Positions 17,087 to 26,082 of a stretch of DNA of 64,000 nucleotides are shown here, piece after piece. Every line of letters begins with the position of its first letter. The first letter of the stretch is position 1. This stretch comes from Streptomyces spiroverticillatus (lineage in GTDB: Bacteria; Actinomycetota; Actinomycetes; Streptomycetales; Streptomycetaceae), in assembly GCA_014650415.1 (NCBI GenBank), contig BMUX01000023.1, positions 32,674 to 96,673 on the forward strand, given 5' to 3'. The notes under the pieces were generated by a model. The model searched no databases. It saw only the letters and a list, made by a program, of their open reading frames with translations, and was not told the DNA's origin. The position numbers and the translations under genes were made by a program.

Positions 17087-17545
17087 TCAGCCCGCGTGCG
17101 TGCCCCGTGCCTCGACCAGGTCGCGCAGCGCGCGGGCGTCGCGGATGGCCTTCTCCTTGGCGACGCCCGGCTGGATGCCGAGCGCGGGCAGGCTGGTGCC
17201 GTCGCTGAGGTCGAGGAAGACCCAGGCGTCGCCGGGGCGCAGGTTGACCTTGAGGATCTCCGCCCAGGCGAGGCGACGCTTGGTGGTGAGGTTCACGACG
17301 GTGACGCCGTCCTCGTCGGCGACCACCTTGGGGCGGCTGAGCAGCAGCAGTACGCCGAAGAACAGCGCGCCGGTGAAGACGAAGGTGAGCCGCTCGCCGG
17401 GGCCGAGCCCCTCCAGCAGGAACCCGATCGCCGAGACGACCACGAACATCGCGGTGCCCACGGTCAGCAGCACCGCCCTGGTCCGGTTCGGCCGGAAGGT
17501 GACCGGGAGGGCGGGGAGCTGGGGCTGCGACACGGCGGGCGGCAT
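17087..17545 (-). CDS. PH-domain membrane protein
   Basis: About 152 aa from the ATG at 17545-17543. Two hydrophobic helices (about 27-48 and 58-75, VLLTVGTAMFVVVSAIGFLL and FVFTGALFFGVLLLL) precede a bacterial PH-like domain (VVADEDGVTVVNLTTKRRLAWAEI-type strands). This TM-TM-PH layout is common in Actinobacteria; the role is unknown. The start is uncertain: AAGG touches this ATG, and a GTG at 17533 sits better relative to it. It follows hisG by about 28 bp on the same strand. Confidence 0.75.
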   Translation of the reverse strand: MPPAVSQPQLPALPVTFRPNRTRAVLLTVGTAMFVVVSAIGFLLEGLGPGERLTFVFTGALFFGVLLLLSRPKVVADEDGVTVVNLTTKRRLAWAEILKVNLRPGDAWVFLDLSDGTSLPALGIQPGVAKEKAIRDARALRDLVEARGTHAG

Positions 17546-17573
17546 CCTTCGTACGTACAAGAAAGAGGGTCGG

Positions 17574-18422
17574 TCAGAGACGGCAGGCGTGGATGGCCGT
17601 GGTGAGGATGGCGCGCGCGCCCAGCTCGTAGAGGTCGTCCATGATCCGCTGGGCCTCCTTGGCGGCGACCATGGAGCGGACCGCGACCCAGCCCTCGTGG
17701 TGGAGGGGGGAGACGGTCGGGGACTCCAGGCCGGGAGTGAGGGCCACGGCCTTCTCCAGGTGCTCGACCCGGCAGTCGTAGTCCATCATCACGTACGACC
17801 TGGCCACCAGGACGCCCTGGAGGCGGCGCAGGAACTGCTGGACCTTGGGGTCGTCGGTCTCGGCGCCGGTGCGGCGGATGACGACGGCCTCGGAGGTCAT
17901 GATCGGCTCGCCGAAGACCTCCAGGCCCGCGTTGCGCAGCGAGGTGCCGGTCTCCACGACGTCCGCGATGACCTGGGCGACGCCCAGCTCGATGGCGGTC
18001 TCGACGGCGCCGTCCAGGTGGACGACGGACGCCTCGATGCCGCGCTCGGCGAGGAACTTGGCGACGATGCCCTCGTACGAGGTGGCGATCGTCTTGCCCG
18101 CCAGGTCCTCCAGGGAGGTGGCGGTGCCCGGCTTGGCGGCGAAGCGGAAGGTGGAGCGGGCGAAGCCGAGCGGGAGGATCGGCTCGGCGCCTGCGCCGGA
18201 GTCGATCAGGAGGTCCTCGCCGGTGATGCCGATGTCGAGGCGGCCGGCCGAGACGTAGATCGCGATGTCCTTGGGGCGGAGGTAGAAGAACTCCACCTCG
18301 TTGGCCGGGTCGACGAGGACGAGCTCTTTGGATTCCTTGCGCTGCTGGTAGCCGGCCTCATGGAGCATCGCCGACGCAGGTCCGGAGAGGGAGCCCTTGT
18401 TCGGGATGGCGATGCGCAGCAT
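17574..18422 (-). CDS. hisG: ATP phosphoribosyltransferase, long form
   Basis: 282 aa. It catalyses the first step of histidine synthesis, condensing ATP with PRPP. The N-terminal MLRIAIPNKGSLSGPA, the DIGITGEDLLID segment and the PRPP-binding IADVVETGTSLR loop are all present. Residues about 205-282 form the C-terminal regulatory domain of the long HisG type, which gives histidine feedback inhibition, so no HisZ is needed. hisE lies just upstream on the same strand (53-bp gap). The rest of the his genes are not in this window. Confidence 0.96.
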   Translation of the reverse strand: MLRIAIPNKGSLSGPASAMLHEAGYQQRKESKELVLVDPANEVEFFYLRPKDIAIYVSAGRLDIGITGEDLLIDSGAGAEPILPLGFARSTFRFAAKPGTATSLEDLAGKTIATSYEGIVAKFLAERGIEASVVHLDGAVETAIELGVAQVIADVVETGTSLRNAGLEVFGEPIMTSEAVVIRRTGAETDDPKVQQFLRRLQGVLVARSYVMMDYDCRVEHLEKAVALTPGLESPTVSPLHHEGWVAVRSMVAAKEAQRIMDDLYELGARAILTTAIHACRL

Positions 18423-18475
18423 GAGGTCAGCTTCCTTTGATGCGAAGGGAAAAGCGGGTGGAGTGAGGGGCGTGC

Positions 18476-18748
18476 TCAGAGGTGGGCGTAGACGTCGTCG
18501 AGCGAGATCCCGCGCGCGACCATCATCACCTGGACGTGGTACAGCAGCTGCGAGATCTCCTCGGCGGCGGCTTCCTTGCCCTCGTACTCGGCGGCCATCC
18601 AGACTTCGGCGGCCTCCTCGACGACCTTCTTGCCGATGGCATGCACGCCCTTGTCCACCAGCTCGGCGGTGCGGGAGGTGGTGGGGTCGCCGTTGGCGGC
18701 CTTCTGCTGGAGCTCGGTGAAGAGCTCTTCGAAAGTCTTGTTGGCCAT
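18476..18748 (-). CDS. hisE: Phosphoribosyl-ATP pyrophosphatase
   Basis: 90 aa, the normal size of a stand-alone HisE. The MazG-like helical core with KKVVEEAAEVWMAAEYEGK carries the metal-binding acidic residues, followed by EEISQLLYHVQVMMVARG. It removes pyrophosphate from phosphoribosyl-ATP in the second step of histidine synthesis. Start ATG at 18748-18746, preceded by TAAGGA. It sits 56 bp after ribH and 53 bp before hisG, so the his pair may be read through from the rib operon. Confidence 0.95.
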   Translation of the reverse strand: MANKTFEELFTELQQKAANGDPTTSRTAELVDKGVHAIGKKVVEEAAEVWMAAEYEGKEAAAEEISQLLYHVQVMMVARGISLDDVYAHL

Positions 18749-18804
18749 GATGGTCCTTAGAGTACGGGGTCCCCCTACGGCACTCAGCGCCAGGGGGCGG
18801 CCAC

Positions 18805-19290
18805 TCAGCGCCAGGGTTCGGCGACCGTGCGCAGCGTGGTGGCGGTGGCGACGGCGGCGGTGACGGCCTCGTGGCCCTTGTCCTCGGTCGAGCCGAGGAG
18901 TCCGGCGCGGTCGAGGGCCTGCTCCTCGGTGTCGCAGGTCAGCACGCCGAAGCCGACGGGGACGCCGGTGTCGACGGAGACCTGGGTGAGGCCGTTGGTG
19001 ACGCCCTGGCACACGTACTCGAAGTGGGGAGTGCCGCCGCGGATGACGACCCCGAGGGCCACGATCGCGTCGTAGCCGCGGCCCGCGAGGACCTTGGCGA
19101 CGACGGGGAGCTCGAAGCTGCCGGGGACGCGCAGCAGGGTGGGCTCGTCGATGCCCAGCTCGTGCAGGGCGCGCAGGGCGCCGTCGACGAGGCCGTCCAT
19201 GATCTTCTCGTGCCACTGGGCCGCGATGACTGCCACCCGCAGGTCGTTGCAGTTCTTGACGCTCAGTTCGGGTGCACCCTTGCCGCTCAC
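18805..19290 (-). CDS. ribH: Lumazine synthase
   Basis: 161 aa. It condenses 3,4-dihydroxy-2-butanone 4-phosphate with the ribityl-aminouracil to form 6,7-dimethyl-8-ribityllumazine. Family motifs are clear: RVPGSFELPVVAKVLA, ALGVVIRGGTPHFEYV with the catalytic region, and GFGVLTCDTEEQALDRAG. Start is the GTG at 19290-19288 preceded by GAGGAAGAG. It is the last rib gene, 35 bp after ribBA. Sixty-subunit icosahedral or pentameric assembly is usual for the family. Confidence 0.96.
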   Translation of the reverse strand: MSGKGAPELSVKNCNDLRVAVIAAQWHEKIMDGLVDGALRALHELGIDEPTLLRVPGSFELPVVAKVLAGRGYDAIVALGVVIRGGTPHFEYVCQGVTNGLTQVSVDTGVPVGFGVLTCDTEEQALDRAGLLGSTEDKGHEAVTAAVATATTLRTVAEPWR

Positions 19291-19325
19291 GCTGTTCTCT
19301 CTTCCTCGATGTTTCGGGGGGGGGG

Positions 19326-20660
19326 TTACTGGTTGCCGCAGGTGGGGGCGGCTGCGCCGTCCAGCCAGGGCAGGTCGTGGCCCATGCGGTCCCGCTTGGT
19401 GCGCAGGTAGCGCAGGTTGTGCTCGCCGGCGGTGACGGGCATGGCCTCGCGCGCGGAGACGGTGAGTCCGTTTCGTACCAGCGCGGTGATCTTGTCCGGG
19501 TTGTTCGTCATCAAACGCAGGCTGCGGACGCCGAGGTCGGTGAGGATCTGGGCGCCGGCGGCGTAGTCGCGGGCGTCGGCGGGGAGGCCGAGTTCGAGGT
19601 TGGCGTCGAGGGTGTCGACGCCGCGCTCCTGGAGTTCGTACGCACGCAGCTTGGACAGGAGTCCGATGCCGCGGCCCTCGTGGCCGCGCAGGTAGACGAC
19701 GACGCCCCGGCCCGCTTCGGTGACCTTGCGGAGCGAGGCGTCGAGCTGGGGGCCGCAGTCGCAGCGCAGGGAGTGGAAGATGTCGCCGGTCAGGCACTCG
19801 GAGTGCAGGCGGACCAGGACGTCCTCGCCGTCGCCGATGTCGCCGTGGACGAGGGCGACGTGCTCGACGCCGTCGGGGGCGCGGTAGCCGTAGGCGGTGA
19901 ACTCGCCGAAGGAGGTGGGGAGGTGGACCGCCGCCTCGCGCAGGACGGCGGGGGGCTGCTTCACCACGGGGGCGGGCGTCTCGGTGGTACGGCGGTAGGC
20001 GATCAGGTCCTCGATGGAGATGATCGTCAGGCCGTGCTTGCGGGCGAAGGGGATGAGCTCCGGGAGGCGGAGCATGACGCCGTTCTCGTCGGCGATCTCC
20101 ACGATGGCCCCGGCGGGGCGCAGTCCCGCGAGGCGGGCCAGGTCGACGGCGGCCTCGGTGTGGCCGTTGCGTACCAGGACTCCGCCGGCGCGGGCGCGCA
20201 GCGGGAAGATGTGGCCGGGCCGGACGAAGTCGCCCGCGTGGCTCTCGCCGGAGGCCAGCATCCGCAGGGTGGTGGCGCGGTCGGCGGCGGAGATGCCGGT
20301 GGTCACGCCGTGCTCGGCGGAGGCGTCGACGGAGACGGTGAAGGCGGTGCGCATGGACTCGGTGTTGTGCTCGACCATCTGCGGCAGCGCGAGGCGCTCC
20401 AGCTCCGGGCCCTCCATGGGGGCGCAGATCAGGCCGCGGCACTCGCTCATCATGAACGCGACGATCTCGGGCGTGATGAGTTCGGCGGCGACGATCAGGT
20501 CGCCCTCGTTCTCGCGGTCCTCGTCGTCGACGACCACGATCGGGCGGCCGTTCGCGATGTCGCGGATCGCCTGCTCGACGGGGTCGAGGGCGAAGTCTTC
20601 GTGGAGGTCCATGGGTGCCTCCCGGCTGTCGTACGGGGCGGGGGTCAGGGCGGTGGTCAT
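19326..20660 (-). CDS. ribBA: DHBP synthase / GTP cyclohydrolase II, bifunctional
   Basis: 444 aa. The N-terminal half (about 20-225) is RibB, with VDDEDRENEGDLIVAAE as the acidic metal-binding loop and the HTEAAVDL segment; it makes DHBP from ribulose 5-phosphate. The C-terminal half is RibA (GTP cyclohydrolase II), with zinc ligands in ECLTGDIFHSLRCDCG and the nucleotide loop RGHEGRGIGLLSKL. Start ATG at 20660-20658 overlaps the ribM stop by 4 bp and has GGAAGGAG upstream. It supplies both precursors of the pathway. Confidence 0.96.
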   Translation of the reverse strand: MTTALTPAPYDSREAPMDLHEDFALDPVEQAIRDIANGRPIVVVDDEDRENEGDLIVAAELITPEIVAFMMSECRGLICAPMEGPELERLALPQMVEHNTESMRTAFTVSVDASAEHGVTTGISAADRATTLRMLASGESHAGDFVRPGHIFPLRARAGGVLVRNGHTEAAVDLARLAGLRPAGAIVEIADENGVMLRLPELIPFARKHGLTIISIEDLIAYRRTTETPAPVVKQPPAVLREAAVHLPTSFGEFTAYGYRAPDGVEHVALVHGDIGDGEDVLVRLHSECLTGDIFHSLRCDCGPQLDASLRKVTEAGRGVVVYLRGHEGRGIGLLSKLRAYELQERGVDTLDANLELGLPADARDYAAGAQILTDLGVRSLRLMTNNPDKITALVRNGLTVSAREAMPVTAGEHNLRYLRTKRDRMGHDLPWLDGAAAPTCGNQ

Positions 20661-21310
20661 GCCGTGGCTCCTTCCAGTGCGGGCGCGGCGGCGGCGCGGG
20701 AGCGCAGCCACCAGTCCCGCATCCCCCACAGGACGAGGGCGAGGTAGATGACGTAGACGAAACCGGAGAAGGCGAGGCCGCTGGAGAAGGCGAGCGGGAC
20801 ACCGACCAGGTCGACCAGCAGCCAGGCGAACCAGAACTCGACCAGACCGCGGGCCTGCGCCACCATCGCGGCGAGGGTGCCGACGAAGATGTACGCGTCC
20901 GCCCACGGGCTCCAGGACAGCGACGGGTAGAGGGTGAAGATCCCGCCGACGGCGAGGGTGCCGAGCGCCGCGCCGCCGAGCAGCATCCCGCGCTCGCGCC
21001 AGGTGGCGAAGCGGACGGCGATGGTGCCGTCCTGGGCCTGCTGCTTGCCGCGCTGCCACTGCCGCCAGCCCCACAGGGCGACGCCGATGACCAGCAGCTG
21101 CTTGCCGACACCGCCGCTGAGGTGCACGGAGGCGTACGCGGCGACCAGGATGACGCCGGAGAGGAACTGGGCGGGCCAGGTCCATATGGAGCGCCGCCAG
21201 CCGAGGGCCAGGGCGAGCAGGCCGATGCTGTTGCCGATCATGTCGGACCACAGGATGTGCTGGCCGAAGGCCGTGAAGGCTTCGGAGTTGAGCCAGGACA
21301 GGGCGCTCAC
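20657..21310 (-). CDS. ribM: PnuC-family riboflavin transporter
   Basis: 217 aa with about seven transmembrane helices. The Trp-rich segments LALALGWRRSIWTWPAQF and VIGVALWGWRQWQRGK are typical of PnuC-family carriers. PnuC itself takes up nicotinamide riboside, but the member lodged between ribE and ribBA in Actinobacteria is RibM, shown to carry riboflavin. Here it overlaps ribE upstream and ribBA downstream by 4 bp each, so it is translationally coupled and under the same FMN riboswitch. Substrate is assigned from this context. Confidence 0.9.
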   Translation of the reverse strand: MSALSWLNSEAFTAFGQHILWSDMIGNSIGLLALALGWRRSIWTWPAQFLSGVILVAAYASVHLSGGVGKQLLVIGVALWGWRQWQRGKQQAQDGTIAVRFATWRERGMLLGGAALGTLAVGGIFTLYPSLSWSPWADAYIFVGTLAAMVAQARGLVEFWFAWLLVDLVGVPLAFSSGLAFSGFVYVIYLALVLWGMRDWWLRSRAAAAPALEGATA

Positions 21311-21927
21311 TTCACGGTCTCCTTGGATGCGGAATCGGTACGACTGCCGAGCAGGCGCTCGACGTACTTGGCCAGGACGTCCACTTCGAGGTTGACCGGG
21401 TCCCCGGCCTGCTTGATGCCGAGCGTGGTCAGCGCGAGGGTGGTGGGGATGAGGCTGATGGTGAAGTAGTCGTCGCCCGCGTCGACCACGGTGAGGCTGA
21501 CGCCGTCGACCGTGATGGAGCCCTTCTCGACGACGTACCGGGAGAGGCCGTCCGGGAGGGCGACCTTGACGAGCTCCCAGTGCTCGGAGGGCTTGCGGTC
21601 GACGATGGTGCCGGTGCCGTCGACGTGGCCCTGGACGAGGTGGCCGCCGAGGCGTCCGCCGAGCGCCATGGGGCGTTCCAGGTTGACCCGGGAGCCGACG
21701 GCGAGGGCGCCGAGGCTGGAGCGGTTCAGGGTCTCGGCCATGACGTCGGCGGTGAATTCGCCGTCGGCGGTGTCGACGACGGTGAGGCAGACGCCGTTGA
21801 CGGCGATCGAGTCGCCGTGCTTGGCGTCCTCGGTGACGAGGGGTCCGCGCAGGCGGAAGCGGGAGGAGTCGCCGAGGTTCTCGACGGCGGTGACCTCACC
21901 CAGTTCTTCGACGATTCCGGTGAACAC
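21307..21927 (-). CDS. ribE: Riboflavin synthase alpha chain
   Basis: 206 aa. Two tandem homologous barrels are visible: MFTGIVEELG opens the first, and GGHLVQGHVDGTGTI followed by VEKGSITVDGVSLTVV marks the second. The enzyme dismutates two lumazine molecules to riboflavin as a trimer. It starts 3 bp after the ribD stop and overlaps ribM by 4 bp. Length and motifs match the family fully. Confidence 0.96.
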   Translation of the reverse strand: MFTGIVEELGEVTAVENLGDSSRFRLRGPLVTEDAKHGDSIAVNGVCLTVVDTADGEFTADVMAETLNRSSLGALAVGSRVNLERPMALGGRLGGHLVQGHVDGTGTIVDRKPSEHWELVKVALPDGLSRYVVEKGSITVDGVSLTVVDAGDDYFTISLIPTTLALTTLGIKQAGDPVNLEVDVLAKYVERLLGSRTDSASKETVK

Positions 21928-21929
21928 GC

Positions 21930-23039
21930 TCAGCGCTCCTTAGAGGCAGTGGGGACGGCGGTGATGCGGAGGTCGGGGCCGATGCGGACCGTCTCGGTCA
22001 CATCGAGGCGCAACGCGTCCGCGATCGTGGTGATTCCTGCGTCGGCGAGGGCTGCGGGGCCCGCGCCGAGGAGTACGGGGGCGAGGTAGCCGACGACCTT
22101 GTCGACGGCCCCGGCGGCGACGAACGCGCCCGCGAGGGTGGGCCCGCCTTCGAGCAGCACGGACCGGACGCCCCGGTCGTACAACTCGCCGAGCAGGGCG
22201 TTCACGTCGAGTCCGGTGACCGCGCGGGGCAGCCTGAGTACGCCCGGAAGGTCGGTCTTGGCGTCCTCGGCGACCGCGATCAGGGTGGGCGCGGCGTCGT
22301 CCAGGACTCGGGCACCGGCTTCGATCGTGGCGTTGGTGTCGAGTACGACGCGCAGCGGCTGGACCGCGCCGACGATGCCGCGCACGGCCAGGTGCGGGTC
22401 GTCGGCGCGCAGGGTGCCGGAGCCGACCACGACCGCGTCGGCCTCGGCGCGCAGCCGGTGCACGTCGGCGCGGGAGTCGGCGGAGGAGATCCAGCGGCTG
22501 GTGCCGTCGGCGGCGGCGATACGCCCGTCGAGGGTGGCGGCGTACTTCAACAGGACGTACGGACGGTGCAGTCGTACGGAGGTGAGCCAGGCGGCGTTCC
22601 CGGCGGCGGCCTCGGCTTCGAGGAGCCCCTGGGTGACCTCGATCCCGGCGGCGCGCAGAGTGTCCGCTCCCCCGGTGGCCTGCGGGTTCGGGTCACCGAC
22701 GGCGTAGTGGACGCGGGCGATTCCGGCGTCGATGAGGGCCTGTGCGCAGGGGCCGGTGCGGCCGGTGTGGTTGCAGGGCTCCAGGGTGACGTACGCGGTG
22801 CCGCCGCGGGCCTTGTCCCCGGCGTCGCGCAGGGCGTGGACCTCGGCGTGGGGGCCGCCGGCGCGCTGGTGGAAGCCCTCGCCGACGACGGTGCCCGAGG
22901 CGTCGGTGATGACACATCCGACGACCGGGTTGGGGCTGGTGGCGCCGAGCGCGCGGGCGGCGAGCGCGATCGCTCGGCGCATGGCGTTCTCGTCGGCCTG
23001 GTCGCTTCGACCGGGCTGCTCGGCTGCGGCGGTTGCCAC
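21930..23039 (-). CDS. ribD: Bifunctional pyrimidine deaminase/reductase RibD
   Basis: 369 aa. The N-terminal zinc deaminase (about 15-150) has GPHAEVHALRDAG and PCNHTGRTGPC, supplying the His and two Cys zinc ligands and the catalytic Glu. The C-terminal reductase (about 155-365) has LKYAATLDGRIAAADGTSRWIS and LLEGGPTLAGAFVAAG. It carries out steps two and three after GTP cyclohydrolase II. I take the GTG at 23039-23037, which has AGGAGGA at good spacing. The FMN riboswitch lies about 180 nt upstream, leaving a long leader for the expression platform. Confidence 0.95.
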   Translation of the reverse strand: MATAAAEQPGRSDQADENAMRRAIALAARALGATSPNPVVGCVITDASGTVVGEGFHQRAGGPHAEVHALRDAGDKARGGTAYVTLEPCNHTGRTGPCAQALIDAGIARVHYAVGDPNPQATGGADTLRAAGIEVTQGLLEAEAAAGNAAWLTSVRLHRPYVLLKYAATLDGRIAAADGTSRWISSADSRADVHRLRAEADAVVVGSGTLRADDPHLAVRGIVGAVQPLRVVLDTNATIEAGARVLDDAAPTLIAVAEDAKTDLPGVLRLPRAVTGLDVNALLGELYDRGVRSVLLEGGPTLAGAFVAAGAVDKVVGYLAPVLLGAGPAALADAGITTIADALRLDVTETVRIGPDLRITAVPTASKER

Positions 23040-23216
23040 CGGGTCCTCCTGCCTCTTCGGGCACGGACTCCGGGGCCTGTCGATGTCGACAGAGAAAACG
23101 GGTGCGTCACGGGGGTACGACAACGGCCACGCCGAGCCGGGAAAGAGAGCTGTGCCCGGGAAAATCCGGGTACGAGCCCGCCGACGGCGGCGTACCGAAA
23201 AAGCCTGTGACGGCCC

Positions 23217-23347
23217 GCCGCGCACTGCCTCCCATCCGGACTTTCACCGTCGGTCCAGGAATTACACCTGGTCAACCGGTCACTGGAGGTGACCGGGTCG
23301 CGGACTATAACCGCCGGTTCGGAATTACACCGACCCCGGAGTGCGCT
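23217..23347 (-). promoter_or_regulatory. FMN riboswitch (RFN element)
   Basis: Read on the minus strand the RFN conserved blocks appear in order: GGGGTCGGTGTAATTCCGAA, ACCGGCGGTTATAGTCCGCG, a peripheral stem GGTCACC/GGTGACC-like, GACCAGGTGTAATTCCTGG, then ACCGACGGTGAAAGTCCGGA and TGGGAGGCAGTGCGCG closing P1. FMN binding normally stops expression. The element precedes ribD by about 180 nt. The leader between contains GGGCCGTCACAGGC then TTTTTCGG, which may help form the terminator, but I could not resolve the switching helix with certainty. Confidence 0.93.
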
Positions 23348-23472
23348 GCTGCTGGTACAGGGCCAGTGTGCCACGACTGATCGGTGGCTATACCAGGGAT
23401 TGCCTGTGGGCTGACTCACAGCCGTGTGGGCGGGGTCACATCCCGGTACCGGTGTGGGCCGGGTCACCTTTA

Positions 23473-23516
23473 ACTGGTCCAGACCTATTGACGGCTTGGT
23501 CTAGTCCTTTTAACGT
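23473..23516 (+). promoter_or_regulatory. Chitinase promoter with twin DasR-like operators
   Basis: Two sites, ACTGGTCCAGACCTAT (23473-23488) and CTTGGTCTAGTCCTTT (23495-23510), match the DasR-responsive consensus around TGGTCTAGACCA and are spaced 22 bp start to start. TTGACG (23488-23493) and TAACGT (23511-23516), 17 bp apart, form a promoter embedded in them, so a bound repressor would block RNA polymerase. GlcNAc phosphates relieve DasR. Confidence 0.75.
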
Positions 23517-23630
23517 CTGCGTCACCTCCCAGGAGACAGCCCGCCGGTGTGCGCACACCCCGGGCACGCACCACGGACCATCCCCCGTACCGTCGCCGTG
23601 TGACGCTGAGCCTCCCCAGGAGGACCTGAC

Positions 23631-25997
23631 GTGCTGTCCCCCACAAGACCCGCCGCTTCCCGAGGCCGGGCTTCCCTGCTCGCCGCCACAACCGCGGCCA
23701 CCGCTCTCGCCGCGCTTCTCGTCGGCACCCTCTCCGCCACCGCCGCCCCGGCGGACCCTTCCCCCGCCGCCGTGGACAACGAGTCCTGTCGCCCCGACGG
23801 GCTCTACAAGACGCCGGGCGTGGACGTCCCGTACTGCTCGGTGTACGACACCGAGGGCCGCGAGAAGATGGGCGCCGACCACCAGCGCCGGATCATCGGC
23901 TACTTCACCGGCTGGCGCACCGGCAAGGACGGTCTGCCCTCCTACCTGGCGTCCGACATCCCCTGGGACAAGGTCACCCACCTCAACTACGCCTTCGCGC
24001 ACATCGGCGGCGACAACAAGATCTCGGTCGGCGCGGACGGCGAGAAGAACGCCGCCACCGGCATGACCTGGCCGGGCGTGGCGGGCGCGGAGATGGACCC
24101 GGCGCTCCCCTACAAGGGCCACTTCAACCTGCTGAACAAGTTCAAGAAGCAGCACCCGAACGTCAAGACGCTCGTCTCCGTGGGCGGTTGGGCCGAGACC
24201 GGCGGCTACTTCGGCGACGACGGCAAGCGCGTCAACTCCGGCGGCTTCTACTCCATGGCCACCAACGCCGACGGCTCGGTCAACCAGGCGGGCATCGATA
24301 CCTTCGCCGCCTCGACGGTCGACTTCATCAAGAAGTACGGCTTCAACGGCGTCGACATCGACTACGAGTACCCGACCACCATGAAGGACGCGGGCAACCC
24401 GCTCGACTGGTCCCTCTCCAACGCCCGCCGCGCCGGACTGGTCAAGGGCTACGCCGCCTTGATGAAGTCCCTGCGCGAGAAGCTGGACCGGGCCGGCGCC
24501 GCCGACGGCAAGCACTACCTGCTCACCGTCGCCGCCCCCTCCTCCGGCTATCTGCTGCGCGGCATGGAGACCTTCCAGGTCCAGAAGTACCTGGACTACG
24601 TCAACATCATGTCGTACGACCTGCACGGCGCCTGGAACGAGCACGTCGGCCCGAACGCCGCGCTCTTCGACAACGGCAAGGACGGCGAGCTGGCCGCCGC
24701 CAACGTCTACGGCAGCGCGCAGTACGGCGGCATCGGCTACCTGAACACGGACTGGGCGTACCACTACTTCCGCGGCTCGATGCCGTCGGGGCGCATCAAC
24801 GTGGGCCTGCCGTACTACACACGCGGCCACAAGAACGTGCAGGGCGGCACCGACGGCCTGTGGGGCAAGGCGTCCGCGACCACCTGCCCGGCCGGTTCCG
24901 GTCTGACCAAGTGCGGTGACGGCGCGGTCGGCATCGACAACCTGTGGCACGACAAGGACGACAACGGCAAGGAGTCCCCGGCGGGCTCCAACCCGATGTG
25001 GCACGCGAAGAACCTGGAGAAGGGGATCGTCGGCGACTACGTGGGCAAGTATGGCTTCCCGGCCGGTACCAAGCTGACCGGCACCTACGTCCGCAAGTAC
25101 GACTCCTCGCTGGTCGCGCCGTGGCTGTGGAACGCCGAGAAGAAGGTCTTCCTGTCGACCGAGGACGACCAGTCCATCGGCGCCAAGGCCGACTACGTGG
25201 TCGACCGGGGCATCGGCGGCACGATGATCTGGGAGCTGGCGGGCGACTACGGCTGGAACGCGGCCAAGGGCCAGTACGAGACCGGGTCCACGCTGACCTC
25301 GCTGATGTACGACAAGTTCAAGGCGGCCAAGCCCTACGGCGCGGCGGTCTCGAACAAGGCGCTGCCGAAGAAGGCCGTGAACATCGGCGTGGAGTTCGGC
25401 GACTTCAAGCTGGGCGACTCCAACTACCCGATCACCCCGAAGCTGAAGATCACCAACAACACGAAGACGGCGCTGCCGGGCGGCACGGAGTTCCAGTTCG
25501 ACTACTCGACGGCGGCTCCCAACAACGCGTCCGACCAGTCGGGCTTCGGTACGAAGGTGATCAGCAGCGACCACACCGGCAGCAACGTCGGCGGTCTGAA
25601 GGGCGACTTCCACCGGGCCTCGCTGAAGCTCCCGGCCTGGCAGTCGCTGGCCCCCGGCGCGTCGGTGGACCTGTCCTTCAACTACTACCTGCCGGTCTCC
25701 ACGCCGTGGAACTGGACGGTGAACATCGGCGGTACGTCCTACGCGCTCGCCGGTGACCTGGCGCGCGGCACGGAGACGGTCGAGCCCGGCACGGGCCCCG
25801 GCCCGGACCCGACGCCGACCCCCACGCCGACCCCGGGTGCGTGCACGGCTCCGGCCTACGCGGCGGCCACCGCCTACAGCGGCGGGGCGACCGTCTCGCA
25901 CAAGGGGCACCAGTGGAAGGCCAAGTGGTGGACGCAGGGCGCCGAGCCCGGCACCACCGGCGAATGGGGCGTGTGGCAGGACCTGGGCGCCTGCTGA
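23631..25997 (+). CDS. Secreted GH18 chitinase with chitin-binding domain
   Basis: 788 aa. A signal peptide (about 1-40, ending ATAAPAD) is followed by a GH18 barrel (about 85-570). The catalytic motif is FNGVDIDYEYP, with Glu as proton donor, preceded by VSVGGWAETGG and followed by YVNIMSYDLHGAWNEH. A beta-rich domain (about 580-740) comes next, then a PTPTPTPTPG linker and a C-terminal CBM5/12 module (TAYSGGATVSHKGHQWKA, W residues for chitin contact). It hydrolyses chitin outside the cell. The start is ATG-like GTG at 23631 with AGGAGG close upstream. Twin DasR-like operators indicate GlcNAc-dependent control. Confidence 0.93.
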   Translation: MLSPTRPAASRGRASLLAATTAATALAALLVGTLSATAAPADPSPAAVDNESCRPDGLYKTPGVDVPYCSVYDTEGREKMGADHQRRIIGYFTGWRTGKDGLPSYLASDIPWDKVTHLNYAFAHIGGDNKISVGADGEKNAATGMTWPGVAGAEMDPALPYKGHFNLLNKFKKQHPNVKTLVSVGGWAETGGYFGDDGKRVNSGGFYSMATNADGSVNQAGIDTFAASTVDFIKKYGFNGVDIDYEYPTTMKDAGNPLDWSLSNARRAGLVKGYAALMKSLREKLDRAGAADGKHYLLTVAAPSSGYLLRGMETFQVQKYLDYVNIMSYDLHGAWNEHVGPNAALFDNGKDGELAAANVYGSAQYGGIGYLNTDWAYHYFRGSMPSGRINVGLPYYTRGHKNVQGGTDGLWGKASATTCPAGSGLTKCGDGAVGIDNLWHDKDDNGKESPAGSNPMWHAKNLEKGIVGDYVGKYGFPAGTKLTGTYVRKYDSSLVAPWLWNAEKKVFLSTEDDQSIGAKADYVVDRGIGGTMIWELAGDYGWNAAKGQYETGSTLTSLMYDKFKAAKPYGAAVSNKALPKKAVNIGVEFGDFKLGDSNYPITPKLKITNNTKTALPGGTEFQFDYSTAAPNNASDQSGFGTKVISSDHTGSNVGGLKGDFHRASLKLPAWQSLAPGASVDLSFNYYLPVSTPWNWTVNIGGTSYALAGDLARGTETVEPGTGPGPDPTPTPTPTPGACTAPAYAAATAYSGGATVSHKGHQWKAKWWTQGAEPGTTGEWGVWQDLGAC

Positions 25998-26034
25998 GGC
26001 CCTGAGGTCCTGCGCACCGGACCGCGCCCCCACC

Positions 26035-26076
26035 CTTCGCCCCGGCTTCCTCCCCTCCTGGGGAGCCGGGGCGAAG
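26035..26076. terminator. Bidirectional terminator between chitinase and ROK genes
   Basis: A 13-bp stem CTTCGCCCCGGCT / AGCCGGGGCGAAG (26035-26047, 26064-26076) with an inner CCCC/GGGG stem lies between the convergent stops. Confidence 0.75.
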
Positions 26077-26082
26077 TGCTGC

